Shown: positions 1 through 7,094, numbered from the stretch's first letter. The stretch: 12,762 nucleotides of DNA from JALOAR01 sp964348605 (GCA_964348605.1 CAYGDC010000011.1:1-12762), one strand, 5' to 3'. Program-made: numbers and translations. Notes: a model not told the origin generated them from the sequence alone.

Positions 1-1295
1 CGCTCAACTCTCTCTAAAAACTCTTTTTTAGTTTTTGATAAATATCCTACGCGCGCCAAATTTAGCGTCACAACACCGACAGATCCTGTAAGCTCTGCCG
101 CACCAAATAGTCCTCCATGACGAGCACGAAGCTCTCGTAAATCAAGCTGAAGCCTGCAACACATGCTGCGAACATCGGAAGGATTTAAGCTAGAATTAAC
201 GAAATTTTGAAAATAAGGAATGCCGTATTTTGATGTCATTTCAAAAAGGAGCTTTGCGTTTTCGCTATCCCAATCAAAATCCTTCGTGATGTTATAAGTA
301 GGAATTGGAAAGGTAAAAATTCGCCCATGCATATCTCCTTCTGTTAAAACCTCAATAAAAGACTTATTAATCATAGCCATTTCCTTCTCGCAATCGCCAT
401 AAGTAAAGTCCATTTCTTTACCTCCAATCACAGGACGCTTGTCTCTCATGTCCGCAGGACACACCCAATCAAAAGTAATGTTTACAAAAGGAGTTTGCGT
501 CCCCCACCGAGATGGAGTATTAATGCTAAACACAAACTGCTGAATGCATTGTTTAACGCGTCTTGCATCTAAATTATCAACTTTTACAAGAGGCGCAAGA
601 TAGGTGTCAAAAGATGAAAATGCCTGCGCTCCTGCCCATTCGTTTTGCAACGTTCCAAGAAAATTAACCATTTGAGCAACGGCTGTTTCTAAATGCTTAG
701 CTGGTTTTGATTCTACTTTTCCAGCGACGCCGTTTAAGCCTTCTTCTAGAAGTTGCCTTAAGCTCCAACCAGCGCAATATCCAGCAAAAAAATCAAGGTC
801 ATGAATATGTAAGTCCCCTGATTTATGCGCGTCACGAATATCTTTTGTATAAACATAATTTAACCAATAATTCGCGATTATTTTCCCAGCTGTTCTAATA
901 ATAAGACCTCCTAAGGAATAGTCTAAGTTTGCGTTTTCCTTAACTCTCCAATCTGCTTGATCCAAATACTCCTTCATCGTGTTTTCTACCTCAACCACAG
1001 CGCCTTGCATTGCTCTTGCTTGGGCGCGTTTTTCGCGATAGATAATATATGCTTTTGCTGTTTTCCAGTAACCAGAACTCATTAAGGCAGACTCAACTAC
1101 ATCTTGAATCTCTTCAACGCTCATTTCCGACCTAAACTCTTCTGCTTTACTAAGATAATAAGTGACTATTTCTGTAACCTTTCTCGCTTCAGGCTCTTGA
1201 AATTCACCTGTCGCCTCCGCCGCTTTCATAATAGCGGCAAAAATACGGCCATCATCAAACTCTGCCCTAGTCCCATCTCTTTTTATTATTGTCAT
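1..1295 (-). CDS. nrdD: Anaerobic (class III) ribonucleoside-triphosphate reductase, N-terminal part
   Basis: This protein reduces ribonucleotides to deoxyribonucleotides by glycyl-radical chemistry in the cytoplasm, a route used only without oxygen. The 431 codons visible start at ATG 1295-1293 and run off the window, so the C-terminal glycyl radical site is not seen. Residues 1-95 form an ATP-cone regulatory domain (it opens MTIIKRDGTRAEFDDGRIF). The catalytic barrel follows, with HIHDLDFFAGYCAGWSL at 163-179 (C174) and an adjacent cysteine pair C379-C380 in SMCCRLQLD. C174 and one of the pair are my candidates for the active-site cysteines of the family, and GSVGVVTLNLARVGY at 404-418 is a typical NrdD stretch. 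A weak AGAAG lies about 14 bases before the start. The activase gene nrdG is expected nearby but is not in the window. Family assignment is firm; the subtype is not settled. Confidence 0.95.
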   Translation of the reverse strand, partial: MTIIKRDGTRAEFDDGRIFAAIMKAAEATGEFQEPEARKVTEIVTYYLSKAEEFRSEMSVEEIQDVVESALMSSGYWKTAKAYIIYREKRAQARAMQGAVVEVENTMKEYLDQADWRVKENANLDYSLGGLIIRTAGKIIANYWLNYVYTKDIRDAHKSGDLHIHDLDFFAGYCAGWSLRQLLEEGLNGVAGKVESKPAKHLETAVAQMVNFLGTLQNEWAGAQAFSSFDTYLAPLVKVDNLDARRVKQCIQQFVFSINTPSRWGTQTPFVNITFDWVCPADMRDKRPVIGGKEMDFTYGDCEKEMAMINKSFIEVLTEGDMHGRIFTFPIPTYNITKDFDWDSENAKLLFEMTSKYGIPYFQNFVNSSLNPSDVRSMCCRLQLDLRELRARHGGLFGAAELTGSVGVVTLNLARVGYLSKTKKEFLERVE

Positions 1296-1321
1296 TTTTT
1301 TATAAAGTTACTTCTAGTTTA

Positions 1322-1350
1322 ATTATAGACTTCTGTCTCTCAAAATAAAA
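1322..1350 (-). promoter_or_regulatory. Putative nrdD promoter
   Basis: On the minus strand a perfect TATAAT occupies 1327-1322, 26 bases before the nrdD start codon. The hexamer 17 bases further upstream (TTTTAT, 1350-1345) is a poor -35 match, so only the -10 element is convincing. Confidence 0.4.
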
Positions 1351-1407
1351 ACTTAAAAAACAAGCACTAGTCGACTTATTAAAGATAGGACGCAAAAGAC
1401 TATGGAG

Positions 1408-1416
1408 TTATCCACA
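1408..1416 (+). promoter_or_regulatory. DnaA box TTATCCACA
   Basis: This is an exact match to the high-affinity DnaA box TTATCCACA. It lies about 110 bases upstream of the nrdD start and overlaps the left arm of the hairpin at 1415-1432. One exact match in a window of this size and composition has a chance expectation of roughly 0.1-0.2, so the site gains weight mainly from the second box in the same spacer. Confidence 0.5.
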
Positions 1417-1510
1417 GAAATTTACATTTCTGCAAAACAACTTTCTTATCCGTCATTTACGCAGAAAATGACTTATGGCTTACATAAACCCATGCCCTCG
1501 TGTAAACGAG
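1415..1510. repeat. Cluster of three short inverted repeats
   Basis: Three perfect hairpins lie in under 100 bases: CAGAAAT/ATTTCTG with a 4-base loop (1415-1432), GTCATTT/AAATGAC with a 7-base loop (1452-1472), and CTCGT/ACGAG with a 4-base loop (1497-1510). None is followed by a clear T-run in the direction needed for a terminator of a neighbouring gene. Confidence 0.55.
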
Positions 1511-1566
1511 AATAATAAAAAAGATTTCGGCTATTAGTCGTCTGCTGTCTGTCGTAAGTTATCAGT

Positions 1567-1575
1567 TGTGTATAA
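1567..1575 (-). promoter_or_regulatory. DnaA box TTATACACA, overlapping a TATAAT
   Basis: Read on the minus strand this is TTATACACA, which fits the consensus TTATNCACA and equals the R2-type box of Escherichia coli oriC. It overlaps a plus-strand TATAAT at 1571-1576. If that hexamer is a real -10 element for a long obg leader, DnaA binding would cover it. No good -35 hexamer precedes it. Confidence 0.45.
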
Positions 1576-1586
1576 TTTGGTGCTTG

Positions 1587-1676
1587 TCTGGTTACGCCAG
1601 ATCTCGCATAGAGAGAGTCTTTGTATTTTTTTTAAACTTTGAAACTTTCTCGCGTAGAGAGTTTAAGCTTCTAAAC
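1587..1676 (+). repeat. Hairpin-rich stretch with twin palindromic repeat before obg
   Basis: TCTGG/CCAGA (1587-1601) is followed directly by TCTCGCATAGAGAG (1602-1615). A near copy, TCTCGCGTAGAGAG, sits at 1648-1661. Each copy folds as TCTC, five bases, GAGA. A further hairpin GTTTA/TAAAC spans 1661-1676, and the word AAACTTT occurs at 1634, 1642 and 1673. If transcription starts near 1582, all of this lies in the obg leader RNA. Confidence 0.5.
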
Positions 1677-1720
1677 TTTTCTGTTTTAGGACTTTCTTGC
1701 TAAGGGATAACTGTCATTAG

Positions 1721-1748
1721 TTGAATTTATTCCAAAAAGCTCTATCCT
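1721..1748 (+). promoter_or_regulatory. Putative obg promoter giving a leaderless mRNA
   Basis: TTGAAT (1721-1726), a 16-base spacer and TATCCT (1743-1748) each match the sigma-70 hexamers at four of six positions. A transcript would start about seven bases later, at the obg ATG itself (1756). No Shine-Dalgarno sequence precedes obg, which fits a leaderless message. Confidence 0.4.
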
Positions 1749-1755
1749 TTAACTT

Positions 1756-2727
1756 ATGTTAGTTGATGATGTCATAATAGAAATATCGGCAGGGCACGGT
1801 GGCAAAGGCGCTGTTGCCTTCAATAAAAATATGATGAGCCTTGGTCCTGCAGGAGGAAGTGGTGGAAGGGGCGGAAGCGTCTTTTTTGTAGGAACTTCGG
1901 ATTTATCTAAGCTTAATCAATTTCGTTTCAAAAAAGAGATAAAAGCAGAAGATGGGCGCGATGGACGCGGACAATTTGTTGACGGAAAAAGTGGCGCTGA
2001 CTTAATTGTTTTAGTACCAGTTGGCACTGTATTACACAATATGGAAACCAATGAAACAAAAGAAATAACAATCATTGGAGAGAGAACGCTTGTAGCTAAA
2101 GGAGGCAGTGGAGGCAGAGGCAATTTTCACTTCCGCTCCCCTAAAAATACTTCTCCAAAAATTGCCGAAGGAGGCAAGCCTGGAGAAAACATCACTGCAA
2201 GACTAGAGCTCAAAATGATTGCTGATATTGGACTTACTGGATTGCCTAATGTTGGTAAAACAAGTCTTTTAAATAGATTAACGCGAGCTACGGCAAAAGT
2301 GGGAAATTATGCTTTTACCACTCTTGAGCCCAACTTAGGCGCTTATTATGAGCTTATTATCGCCGATCTTCCCGGTCTTATTGAAGGAGCGTCCTCTGGT
2401 AAAGGATTAGGTATTAAATTTCTTCGACACATTGAAAGAACAAAAGAAATATTTCATTTAGTATCAGCAGAATCAGGGAGCCCTATAGAAGACTACAAAA
2501 CTGTGCGAAATGAGCTTTTAGGCTATAGCAAAGACCTTGCTCAAAAAAAAGAAACCGTTTTTATTTCTAAGTCCGATTCACGAACAGAAGAAGAGTTATC
2601 AAGCATTATTGCTTTATTCAAAAAAGAAGGAATAAAAGCAGAGCCAATATCTACAATCGATGAAGACAAACTAAAGCCTGTAATAAATGCTCTCGCGCGC
2701 GCGACTAAACAAAAAGAAGGCAAATAA
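1756..2727 (+). CDS. obg: GTPase Obg/CgtA, short form without OCT domain
   Basis: Obg is an essential GTPase that binds the large ribosomal subunit, takes part in its assembly and is linked to stress and replication control. Residues 1-157 are the glycine-rich Obg fold (for example GPAGGSGGRGGSVFF at 30-44). The G domain follows: P-loop GLPNVGKT 162-169, switch region NYAFTTLEPNLG 184-195, and DLPG 204-207. The fourth motif, normally NKxD, reads SKSD (271-274), so the base-contacting asparagine is replaced by serine. The fifth motif is near PISTI (297-301). At 323 residues the protein ends after the G domain and lacks the extra C-terminal domain of longer Obg proteins. ATG 1756 is chosen because the Obg fold begins at once (LVDDVIIEI). 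The CofE-like gene follows after 33 bases and may be co-transcribed. Confidence 0.95.
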   Translation: MLVDDVIIEISAGHGGKGAVAFNKNMMSLGPAGGSGGRGGSVFFVGTSDLSKLNQFRFKKEIKAEDGRDGRGQFVDGKSGADLIVLVPVGTVLHNMETNETKEITIIGERTLVAKGGSGGRGNFHFRSPKNTSPKIAEGGKPGENITARLELKMIADIGLTGLPNVGKTSLLNRLTRATAKVGNYAFTTLEPNLGAYYELIIADLPGLIEGASSGKGLGIKFLRHIERTKEIFHLVSAESGSPIEDYKTVRNELLGYSKDLAQKKETVFISKSDSRTEEELSSIIALFKKEGIKAEPISTIDEDKLKPVINALARATKQKEGK

Positions 2728-2760
2728 AAAATTACTTCAGGGCTCGCAAAAATATTCTTT

Positions 2761-3486
2761 ATGAATACATTTTACGCTAATCCAAATAAACAAATTAAAA
2801 TTGAAGTGAACGGCAAAACTTTTGCGCGTCATGCTATTAAAACGCACTTTGTTACTCCACAAGAAAATTATTTAGAAATTATTAAGTCTTACGCAAGCCC
2901 GCTTTATCAATCTGGAGACATTTTATCAATTAGTGAAAAAGTTATATCTATTTGCCAAAATAGAATTATTGATATAAAAGAAGTCAAACTTGGCTTCTGG
3001 GCTAAATTTCTTAGTCAATTCGTATTAAAAACTAAGGCAGGTTGGTCGGTAGGCAATCCTTATAAAATGCAAGTTGCTATTAATCTTGCTGGACTTCCCC
3101 GTATTCTTTTCGCCGCGGCCTGCGCCGCTCTAACTAAGCCCTTAGGCATTAAGGGCTTGTTTTACAAAGTCGCAGGAAACGGAATCTCTGATATTGATGG
3201 TTTTTATGGAGGCGCTTTTGATTGGTATAAAACTAAAGGTATATTAGGGCCTCATAAGCCCAATAAAGTTTGTGATGAAATTCAAACTAAGTTAGGCATT
3301 ACTTGTATGATTGTTGACGCTAACGATTTAGGAATAAAAATTCTTGGGTGTTCTAAAAACGTTGGCTATTCGCACGAAGAATTAAAAGCAATGATTAAAG
3401 ACAATCCTGCTGGACAAGACAATGAACAAACTCCACTTATACTTGTACGCCTCGATACAAGCGCAAATAAATCGCTCGCCTCATAA
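2761..3486 (+). CDS. Coenzyme F420-0:gamma-glutamyl ligase-like protein (CofE family)
   Basis: In methanogens and actinobacteria CofE adds glutamates to coenzyme F420-0 using GTP. The 241 residues here match the usual CofE length, and the pattern fits: GDILSISEKVIS at 52-63 (family: GDI, hydrophobics, then a lysine), a glycine-rich middle (VAGNGISDIDGFYGGAF 137-153), IVDANDLG 184-191 and NPAGQ 215-219 near the end. No F420 biosynthesis gene is visible around it, and these bacteria are not known to make F420. The real substrate is therefore unknown and could be another amide or peptide bond formation. It lies 33 bases behind obg on the same strand and has no Shine-Dalgarno sequence. Family is likely; function is open. 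Confidence 0.75.
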   Translation: MNTFYANPNKQIKIEVNGKTFARHAIKTHFVTPQENYLEIIKSYASPLYQSGDILSISEKVISICQNRIIDIKEVKLGFWAKFLSQFVLKTKAGWSVGNPYKMQVAINLAGLPRILFAAACAALTKPLGIKGLFYKVAGNGISDIDGFYGGAFDWYKTKGILGPHKPNKVCDEIQTKLGITCMIVDANDLGIKILGCSKNVGYSHEELKAMIKDNPAGQDNEQTPLILVRLDTSANKSLAS

Positions 3487-3513
3487 GACTTATTTCCCTG
3501 GCCCTTTTCGTTA

Positions 3514-3876
3514 TTATTTTTTTCTTGCGTTCTTTATTGATTTCAAAACAGTAACGCGCGTGATGCCATCTTTCGTGGTCGTAGTTATATTGTCTGTATT
3601 TGCCCCTACGGGTAGCTTAATTACTCTTTCAAAAGATTCTTCTCTCATTTCTTTCTTCCAAAGCCCTCCTAGTTCTCTCTCTTTCTTAGCTGAAAATTTA
3701 CCTTTAATAATTAGCTTACCTGAACAAATAGATATATCTAAATCTGCTAGCGTTCCATTAAATACACTAATTTCCGTTATAATGGCCTCGTTCGTTTCGT
3801 AAACATCAATCAAAAGACGCTTTTTTGTAAAAAACACGTCTTTATCGTTTAGATTGTCCCATGGAATAATAGCCAT
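3514..3876 (-). CDS. Small heat shock protein, Hsp20/alpha-crystallin family
   Basis: This ATP-independent chaperone binds unfolding proteins and keeps them soluble for refolding. The 120 residues contain an alpha-crystallin domain at about 20-113: beta-strand-rich segments, LWKKEMREESFERVIKLP at 72-89 (the family pattern of W, then acidic residues, F-R and LP), and a closing DGITRVTVLK at 103-112. The N-terminal arm is short. The C-terminal tail (SIKNARKK) shows no I-x-I motif, which in many relatives fixes the oligomer, so its assembly may differ. It converges with the CofE-like gene, 27 bases apart. There is no Shine-Dalgarno sequence. A TATAAG lies nine bases before the ATG. I saw no CIRCE operator. 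Confidence 0.87.
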   Translation of the reverse strand: MAIIPWDNLNDKDVFFTKKRLLIDVYETNEAIITEISVFNGTLADLDISICSGKLIIKGKFSAKKERELGGLWKKEMREESFERVIKLPVGANTDNITTTTKDGITRVTVLKSIKNARKK

Positions 3877-3885
3877 AATTTATAT

Positions 3886-3891
3886 CTTATA
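3886..3891 (-). promoter_or_regulatory. Putative -10 element of hsp20
   Basis: TATAAG on the minus strand (3891-3886) ends nine bases before the hsp20 ATG at 3876, which would give a message with almost no leader. There is no convincing -35 hexamer at 16-18 bases. Confidence 0.35.
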
Positions 3892-3934
3892 TCTGCGATC
3901 TATTTTTACAAGTCAGTTTATTTAATTTACTAGA

Positions 3935-4414
3935 TTAATTTATACGCTGTGTAATTTGATAAACAACAATGCCAAAAGCAACAGATACATTTAATGATTC
4001 TTTTTTACCACGCATAGGAATTTCAAAAATCTTATCAGACGCGCACAAAATTTTTGGCGACACACCGCCTACTTCGTTTCCAAAAACAAGAGCTATATCT
4101 GTATTTTGATACAACTTAATATCATGGATATCCACTGAATTTTCACTCTGTTCAATAGACAATATTTTTACACCCTTTTTTCTTAAAATATTCACCGCAC
4201 GCAAAGAAGAAGAAAAATATCTCCAAGGAACAGTTTTTTCTGCGCCTAAAGACACTTTAGCAATATCTTTTCTCGAGCGATTAAACTTATCTATAGGAAC
4301 TGGACTTGTGCCACAAAGATATATTTCAGTAATGCCAAAAGCATCAGCTGTGCGAAATATAGAGCCAACATTATGCGCGCTCCGAATATTATCTAGAATA
4401 GCTATGGTGGTCAT
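3935..4414 (-). CDS. SpoU/TrmH-family RNA 2'-O-ribose methyltransferase
   Basis: The enzyme transfers a methyl group from S-adenosylmethionine to a ribose 2'-hydroxyl in tRNA or rRNA. All three SPOUT motifs are present in 159 residues: motif 1 DNIRSAHNVGSIFRTADAFG (8-27, with N15 and R21), motif 2 ALVFGNEVGGV (108-118, with E114) and motif 3 IPMRGKKESLNVSVAFGIV (132-150, with N142), where the trefoil knot forms. It is a bare catalytic domain, without the extra RNA-binding domain of longer relatives. Its size resembles TrmL, but the substrate (tRNA or rRNA position) cannot be read from the sequence. It starts 12 bases after the stop of the lamin-tail gene, so the two are probably co-transcribed. 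Confidence 0.9.
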   Translation of the reverse strand: MTTIAILDNIRSAHNVGSIFRTADAFGITEIYLCGTSPVPIDKFNRSRKDIAKVSLGAEKTVPWRYFSSSLRAVNILRKKGVKILSIEQSENSVDIHDIKLYQNTDIALVFGNEVGGVSPKILCASDKIFEIPMRGKKESLNVSVAFGIVVYQITQRIN

Positions 4415-4426
4415 TAGTTATTAAAA

Positions 4427-6925
4427 TTAAGCAATAAAATTATTTACCCTTGGCAGATAAGTCACGACTGGATATTTGATAATAATTTGTTCTTCACCTC
4501 TAGCCGAACAATTGCCAAAATAGTTTTTAGGACTTGGACAATTTTGTAACTCAAAATCTTCAATATTATTATTGGTATTAACAAATACGCCATTAATCAT
4601 TCTTCTTTGGATGCTTTGTTGCTGAGAAGGATTAGGGGCGGGGCCAATTCCTTGAAAACTTGAAGCATTGCCCCAGCCAACTTTATCTACAATTGCATGA
4701 CTAGCATCTTTAAATTGAATAGCGTTTGAATCAGTTAAAGTCAATGTAGATAAAATAATATCGGCTTGTGAAATATTCTCGCGAGCAATGACTAAAAAAC
4801 TTTTAGCTGGAATTATTTTGTTTTCAAAATGCGTTTTTGAAACCAAAGAACCAAAAGTTAACGCGGTCTCTGTTTTTCTTTGAATATACCAACCAGTTAA
4901 ATTAATATCACTATCGCTGGGATTATAAAGCTCTATAAATCTTTGTGAGGTGGGAAGCAATCGAATTTCTGAAATAAGAATTTTAAAAGGCTGGTTTGAC
5001 AGAGATTCTGGAGGCAGTGCTGTAGCCATAGAGCTGTTTTCAGACAAAACAACTTCTCCAAATGAATTTCTTTGTCTGGGGGTGCCATTAACAACAGCCG
5101 ATGTTTGCCAGCCTGAAAGATCGGCTTTGCGCTCCATTGTCTTGTCGCTATCTCTCTCTCCCGCTGGCCAATTAGGAGTAGCAAAAACTTCGTCTTGAAT
5201 TAAACAGTCAGGATTTAAAAGCCTTAGTCCCTCATTAGTGTCGGATAGCCCCCCTCTATAAATCATATCAGCATAGACTCCCGGAATAGAGTTGTCGTCT
5301 GTCCTTTCGAGAAGGAAAAATCCACCCGCAGAAATCCTAATATTCTGCGGAAATATCACTCTTATTTGCCCTTCTTGGTCAATCAGCCACCAACCAGAGA
5401 TATCCGCCTCAGAAGGTGAAATATTTTTAAGCTCAATCCACTCATTGCTGTAGTGCTCCGTAGAACCCATCCATGCTATTTCGTTTAAAATAACTTGTTT
5501 TGGGCCCATCGCTGTGCCTGCAGTAGAAAAGGAGCATCGTGAAGGAACAGGAGGAGTGGAGGCAGGAATAGGAGCTGTAATATTCGCTTGATTTTCTCCA
5601 GCGCCAACACTCTCTATCGTCGTGCTACTCCCTGAAATTTCACTGACATTGGTTACCGCTACAGCATTTTCAGTCGCAGTATTTCTCTCAGGTAAAATAA
5701 CCTCGCCTGATGAATTTATTTGTTTAGGGGTTCCGTCTACAAAAACTGATGTTTGCCAGCCTGATAAATCGGCTTTTCTCTCCATTGTTTTACGACTACT
5801 TGTCTCTCCCGCTGGCCAATTAGGAGTAGCAAAAACTTCGTCTTGAATTAAACAGTCAGGATTTAAAAGCCTTAGTCCTTCTTCGTCGTTAGATAAAATC
5901 CCTGCATAAATCATATCAGCGTGAACATTTGGGACACTATCATCGTCTGTTCTTTCAAGTATGAAAAGCCTGCCTACAGGGATTATAGTGTTTTGCGGAA
6001 ACACCACTTTAATTTGCTCTGCCTGATCAATAAGCCACCAGCCAGAGATATTCACTTCAGAAGACGAAATATTTTTAAGCTCAACCCATTCATTGTTATG
6101 GTGCGCCGTAGAGCCCATCCACGCTATTTCGCTCAAGATAACTTTCTTTGGATCTGTTGCTGTGCCAGCGCCAGAAAAAGAACATTTTTTAGGTAAAGCA
6201 AAAGAAGAAGATTCTCCATCGCCTTCTTCAGCAACAATAGTTAAGGCCTCCTCTACTTGTGCTTGGGTAATATTTTTTTGCGAAGCAGAAACAATTAAAT
6301 ATTTAATTCTATCTGTTACAAAACCCGTTGTTTTGTCTTCCGCCCAATAATGATAAACTCCTGTTTCTGCTGATGACTGAACTGCGTGAGTATAATTAAA
6401 TTGACCACTTTGGTTTGCAAATACCGCAACCGATTTATTTTCTCCTGATGGCGAAGAAAAGAAAATAATTACCTCTCCGCCTAAGGCAAATCCAGAGCCA
6501 CTCTTAATTATCTCTCCTCCAAGATGAGAGCTATTTTTATCTATAAAAACAAAAGCATCTCCTTTAACACTCTGTTTCTCGCGAGCATTTCTTTCCTCTA
6601 TCGGAAACTCAGCAATTATATTCTCATTCGGCACACTAAACATGTCAGCGAAGGCTCTACTAATACCTGTGCTAATTCTAGCTAAAAATTTTTCTCCCTT
6701 ATTTAGTGCTTGAGAAATTTGGCCAGGGCTTTCTTGTTCTTCTTTCATTCTCACTTCATTAGCGTGAAAAAAGCTCAACCAAATAAAATAAGATGCGACA
6801 ACAACAATTATAATCCCTGTAAAAATATATAAAGACTTCAAGCGATAATTTTTTATTTGGTCACTTATCTGTGCAAAAATTTTTTCACCCCTATCCTTAA
6901 TAGAGCGGAGAATTAAATTGCTCAT
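4427..6925 (-). CDS. Membrane-anchored surface protein with three lamin-tail domains
   Basis: Residues 1-30 are cytoplasmic and basic. A single membrane segment spans about 31-53 (SLYIFTGIIIVVVASYFIWL), and the rest should lie outside. Residues 121-213 look like an immunoglobulin-like beta domain. Three lamin-tail domains follow at about 248-395, 464-611 and 649-780, each beginning with the pattern ILxEIxWMGS or a variant, then EW(V/I)ELKN and GWWL. Domains 1 and 2 are a tandem copy offset by exactly 216 residues, joined by a Ser/Thr/Pro-rich linker (412-463). Each of the two has one early and one central cysteine (C248/C358 and C464/C574) that could form a disulfide. Lamin-tail domains occur in secreted bacterial proteins, often on surfaces or with nucleases. 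No catalytic domain is visible, so a structural or adhesive role is my guess. It probably leads an operon with the methyltransferase. Confidence 0.85.
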   Translation of the reverse strand: MSNLILRSIKDRGEKIFAQISDQIKNYRLKSLYIFTGIIIVVVASYFIWLSFFHANEVRMKEEQESPGQISQALNKGEKFLARISTGISRAFADMFSVPNENIIAEFPIEERNAREKQSVKGDAFVFIDKNSSHLGGEIIKSGSGFALGGEVIIFFSSPSGENKSVAVFANQSGQFNYTHAVQSSAETGVYHYWAEDKTTGFVTDRIKYLIVSASQKNITQAQVEEALTIVAEEGDGESSSFALPKKCSFSGAGTATDPKKVILSEIAWMGSTAHHNNEWVELKNISSSEVNISGWWLIDQAEQIKVVFPQNTIIPVGRLFILERTDDDSVPNVHADMIYAGILSNDEEGLRLLNPDCLIQDEVFATPNWPAGETSSRKTMERKADLSGWQTSVFVDGTPKQINSSGEVILPERNTATENAVAVTNVSEISGSSTTIESVGAGENQANITAPIPASTPPVPSRCSFSTAGTAMGPKQVILNEIAWMGSTEHYSNEWIELKNISPSEADISGWWLIDQEGQIRVIFPQNIRISAGGFFLLERTDDNSIPGVYADMIYRGGLSDTNEGLRLLNPDCLIQDEVFATPNWPAGERDSDKTMERKADLSGWQTSAVVNGTPRQRNSFGEVVLSENSSMATALPPESLSNQPFKILISEIRLLPTSQRFIELYNPSDSDINLTGWYIQRKTETALTFGSLVSKTHFENKIIPAKSFLVIARENISQADIILSTLTLTDSNAIQFKDASHAIVDKVGWGNASSFQGIGPAPNPSQQQSIQRRMINGVFVNTNNNIEDFELQNCPSPKNYFGNCSARGEEQIIIKYPVVTYLPRVNNFIA
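5155..5230 (-). repeat. 76-base perfect direct repeat, copy within lamin-tail domain 2
   Basis: This stretch is identical to 5803-5878, 648 bases away (216 codons). It encodes the shared segment EGLRLLNPDCLIQDEVFATP and the residues just after it. Flanking parts of the two domains match as protein but differ at many silent positions. Confidence 0.9.
5803..5878 (-). repeat. 76-base perfect direct repeat, copy within lamin-tail domain 1
   Basis: This is the partner of 5155-5230. The exact offset of 648 bases keeps the reading frame and matches the domain period, so the repeat arose from an in-frame duplication of one lamin-tail domain plus linker. Confidence 0.9.
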
Positions 6926-6956
6926 TTTTTATTTTTTTATGTTTTCGCTAAGAATA

Positions 6957-6965
6957 ATTATAACA
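6957..6965 (-). promoter_or_regulatory. Putative extended -10 promoter of the lamin-tail gene
   Basis: On the minus strand 6965-6957 reads TGTTATAAT, a perfect TATAAT with the TGN extension, which often compensates for a weak -35. It lies 31 bases before the ATG at 6925. There is no Shine-Dalgarno sequence between them. Confidence 0.5.
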
Positions 6966-6981
6966 AATATAGTTTTGTTCT

Positions 6982-7016
6982 CGCTATTAAAAACGCTATT
7001 GCGATGGATAATCCAT
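6982..7016. promoter_or_regulatory. Operator-like repeats upstream of the lamin-tail gene
   Basis: A 7-base direct repeat CGCTATT occurs at 6982-6988 and 6994-7000 with a 12-base period, and a near-perfect palindrome ATGGAT-A-ATCCAT follows at 7004-7016. Both lie just upstream of the extended -10 element, where a regulator could bind. No regulator gene is adjacent. Confidence 0.3.
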
Positions 7017-7094
7017 AGGCTATATATCTTCAGCCAAGTTTAAAAGTCGTTAAATTTAGCGAATTTTATTATTTATCTTCATGCTTAAGCGCAC

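Larger units (their letters stand above)
1296..1755. other. Divergent nrdD-obg intergenic region
   Basis: This is the only stretch over 300 bases without a gene. I found no supported reading frame in it. It holds the nrdD promoter, two DnaA-box consensus sites on opposite strands (1408-1416 and 1567-1575), at least six short hairpins, two copies of a 14-base palindromic repeat and a promoter-like pair just before obg. Several tracts are strongly AT-rich, for example 1511-1525 and 1621-1640. It may be a regulatory region for both genes. An origin-like role cannot be excluded from sequence alone. Confidence 0.6.

Noticed and set aside
1296..1420. Paired NrdR boxes or a cobalamin riboswitch upstream of nrdD
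   Set aside because: I found no pair of 16-base NrdR-like palindromes with the required spacing and no recognisable B12-box. Class III reductases do not need cobalamin.
1493..1501. Nine bases TGCCCTCGT identical to the 5' edge of the tRNA gene, possibly an attachment-site fragment
   Set aside because: Nine bases can match by chance. The match is to the 5' rather than the 3' end, and no integrase is present.
3877..3934. CIRCE or another heat-shock operator before hsp20
   Set aside because: The 58 bases upstream contain no TTAGCACTC-type inverted repeat or other clear palindrome.
4950..6350. Several open frames on the plus strand opposite the lamin-tail gene
   Set aside because: They lie wholly inside a well-supported gene, repeat with its internal duplication, and show no family resemblance or start signals.
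7047..7062. TCGTTAAATTTAGCGA palindrome as terminator of trxB
   Set aside because: It has no loop and only a short T-run (CTTTT) in the trxB direction, so the stem would be weak.
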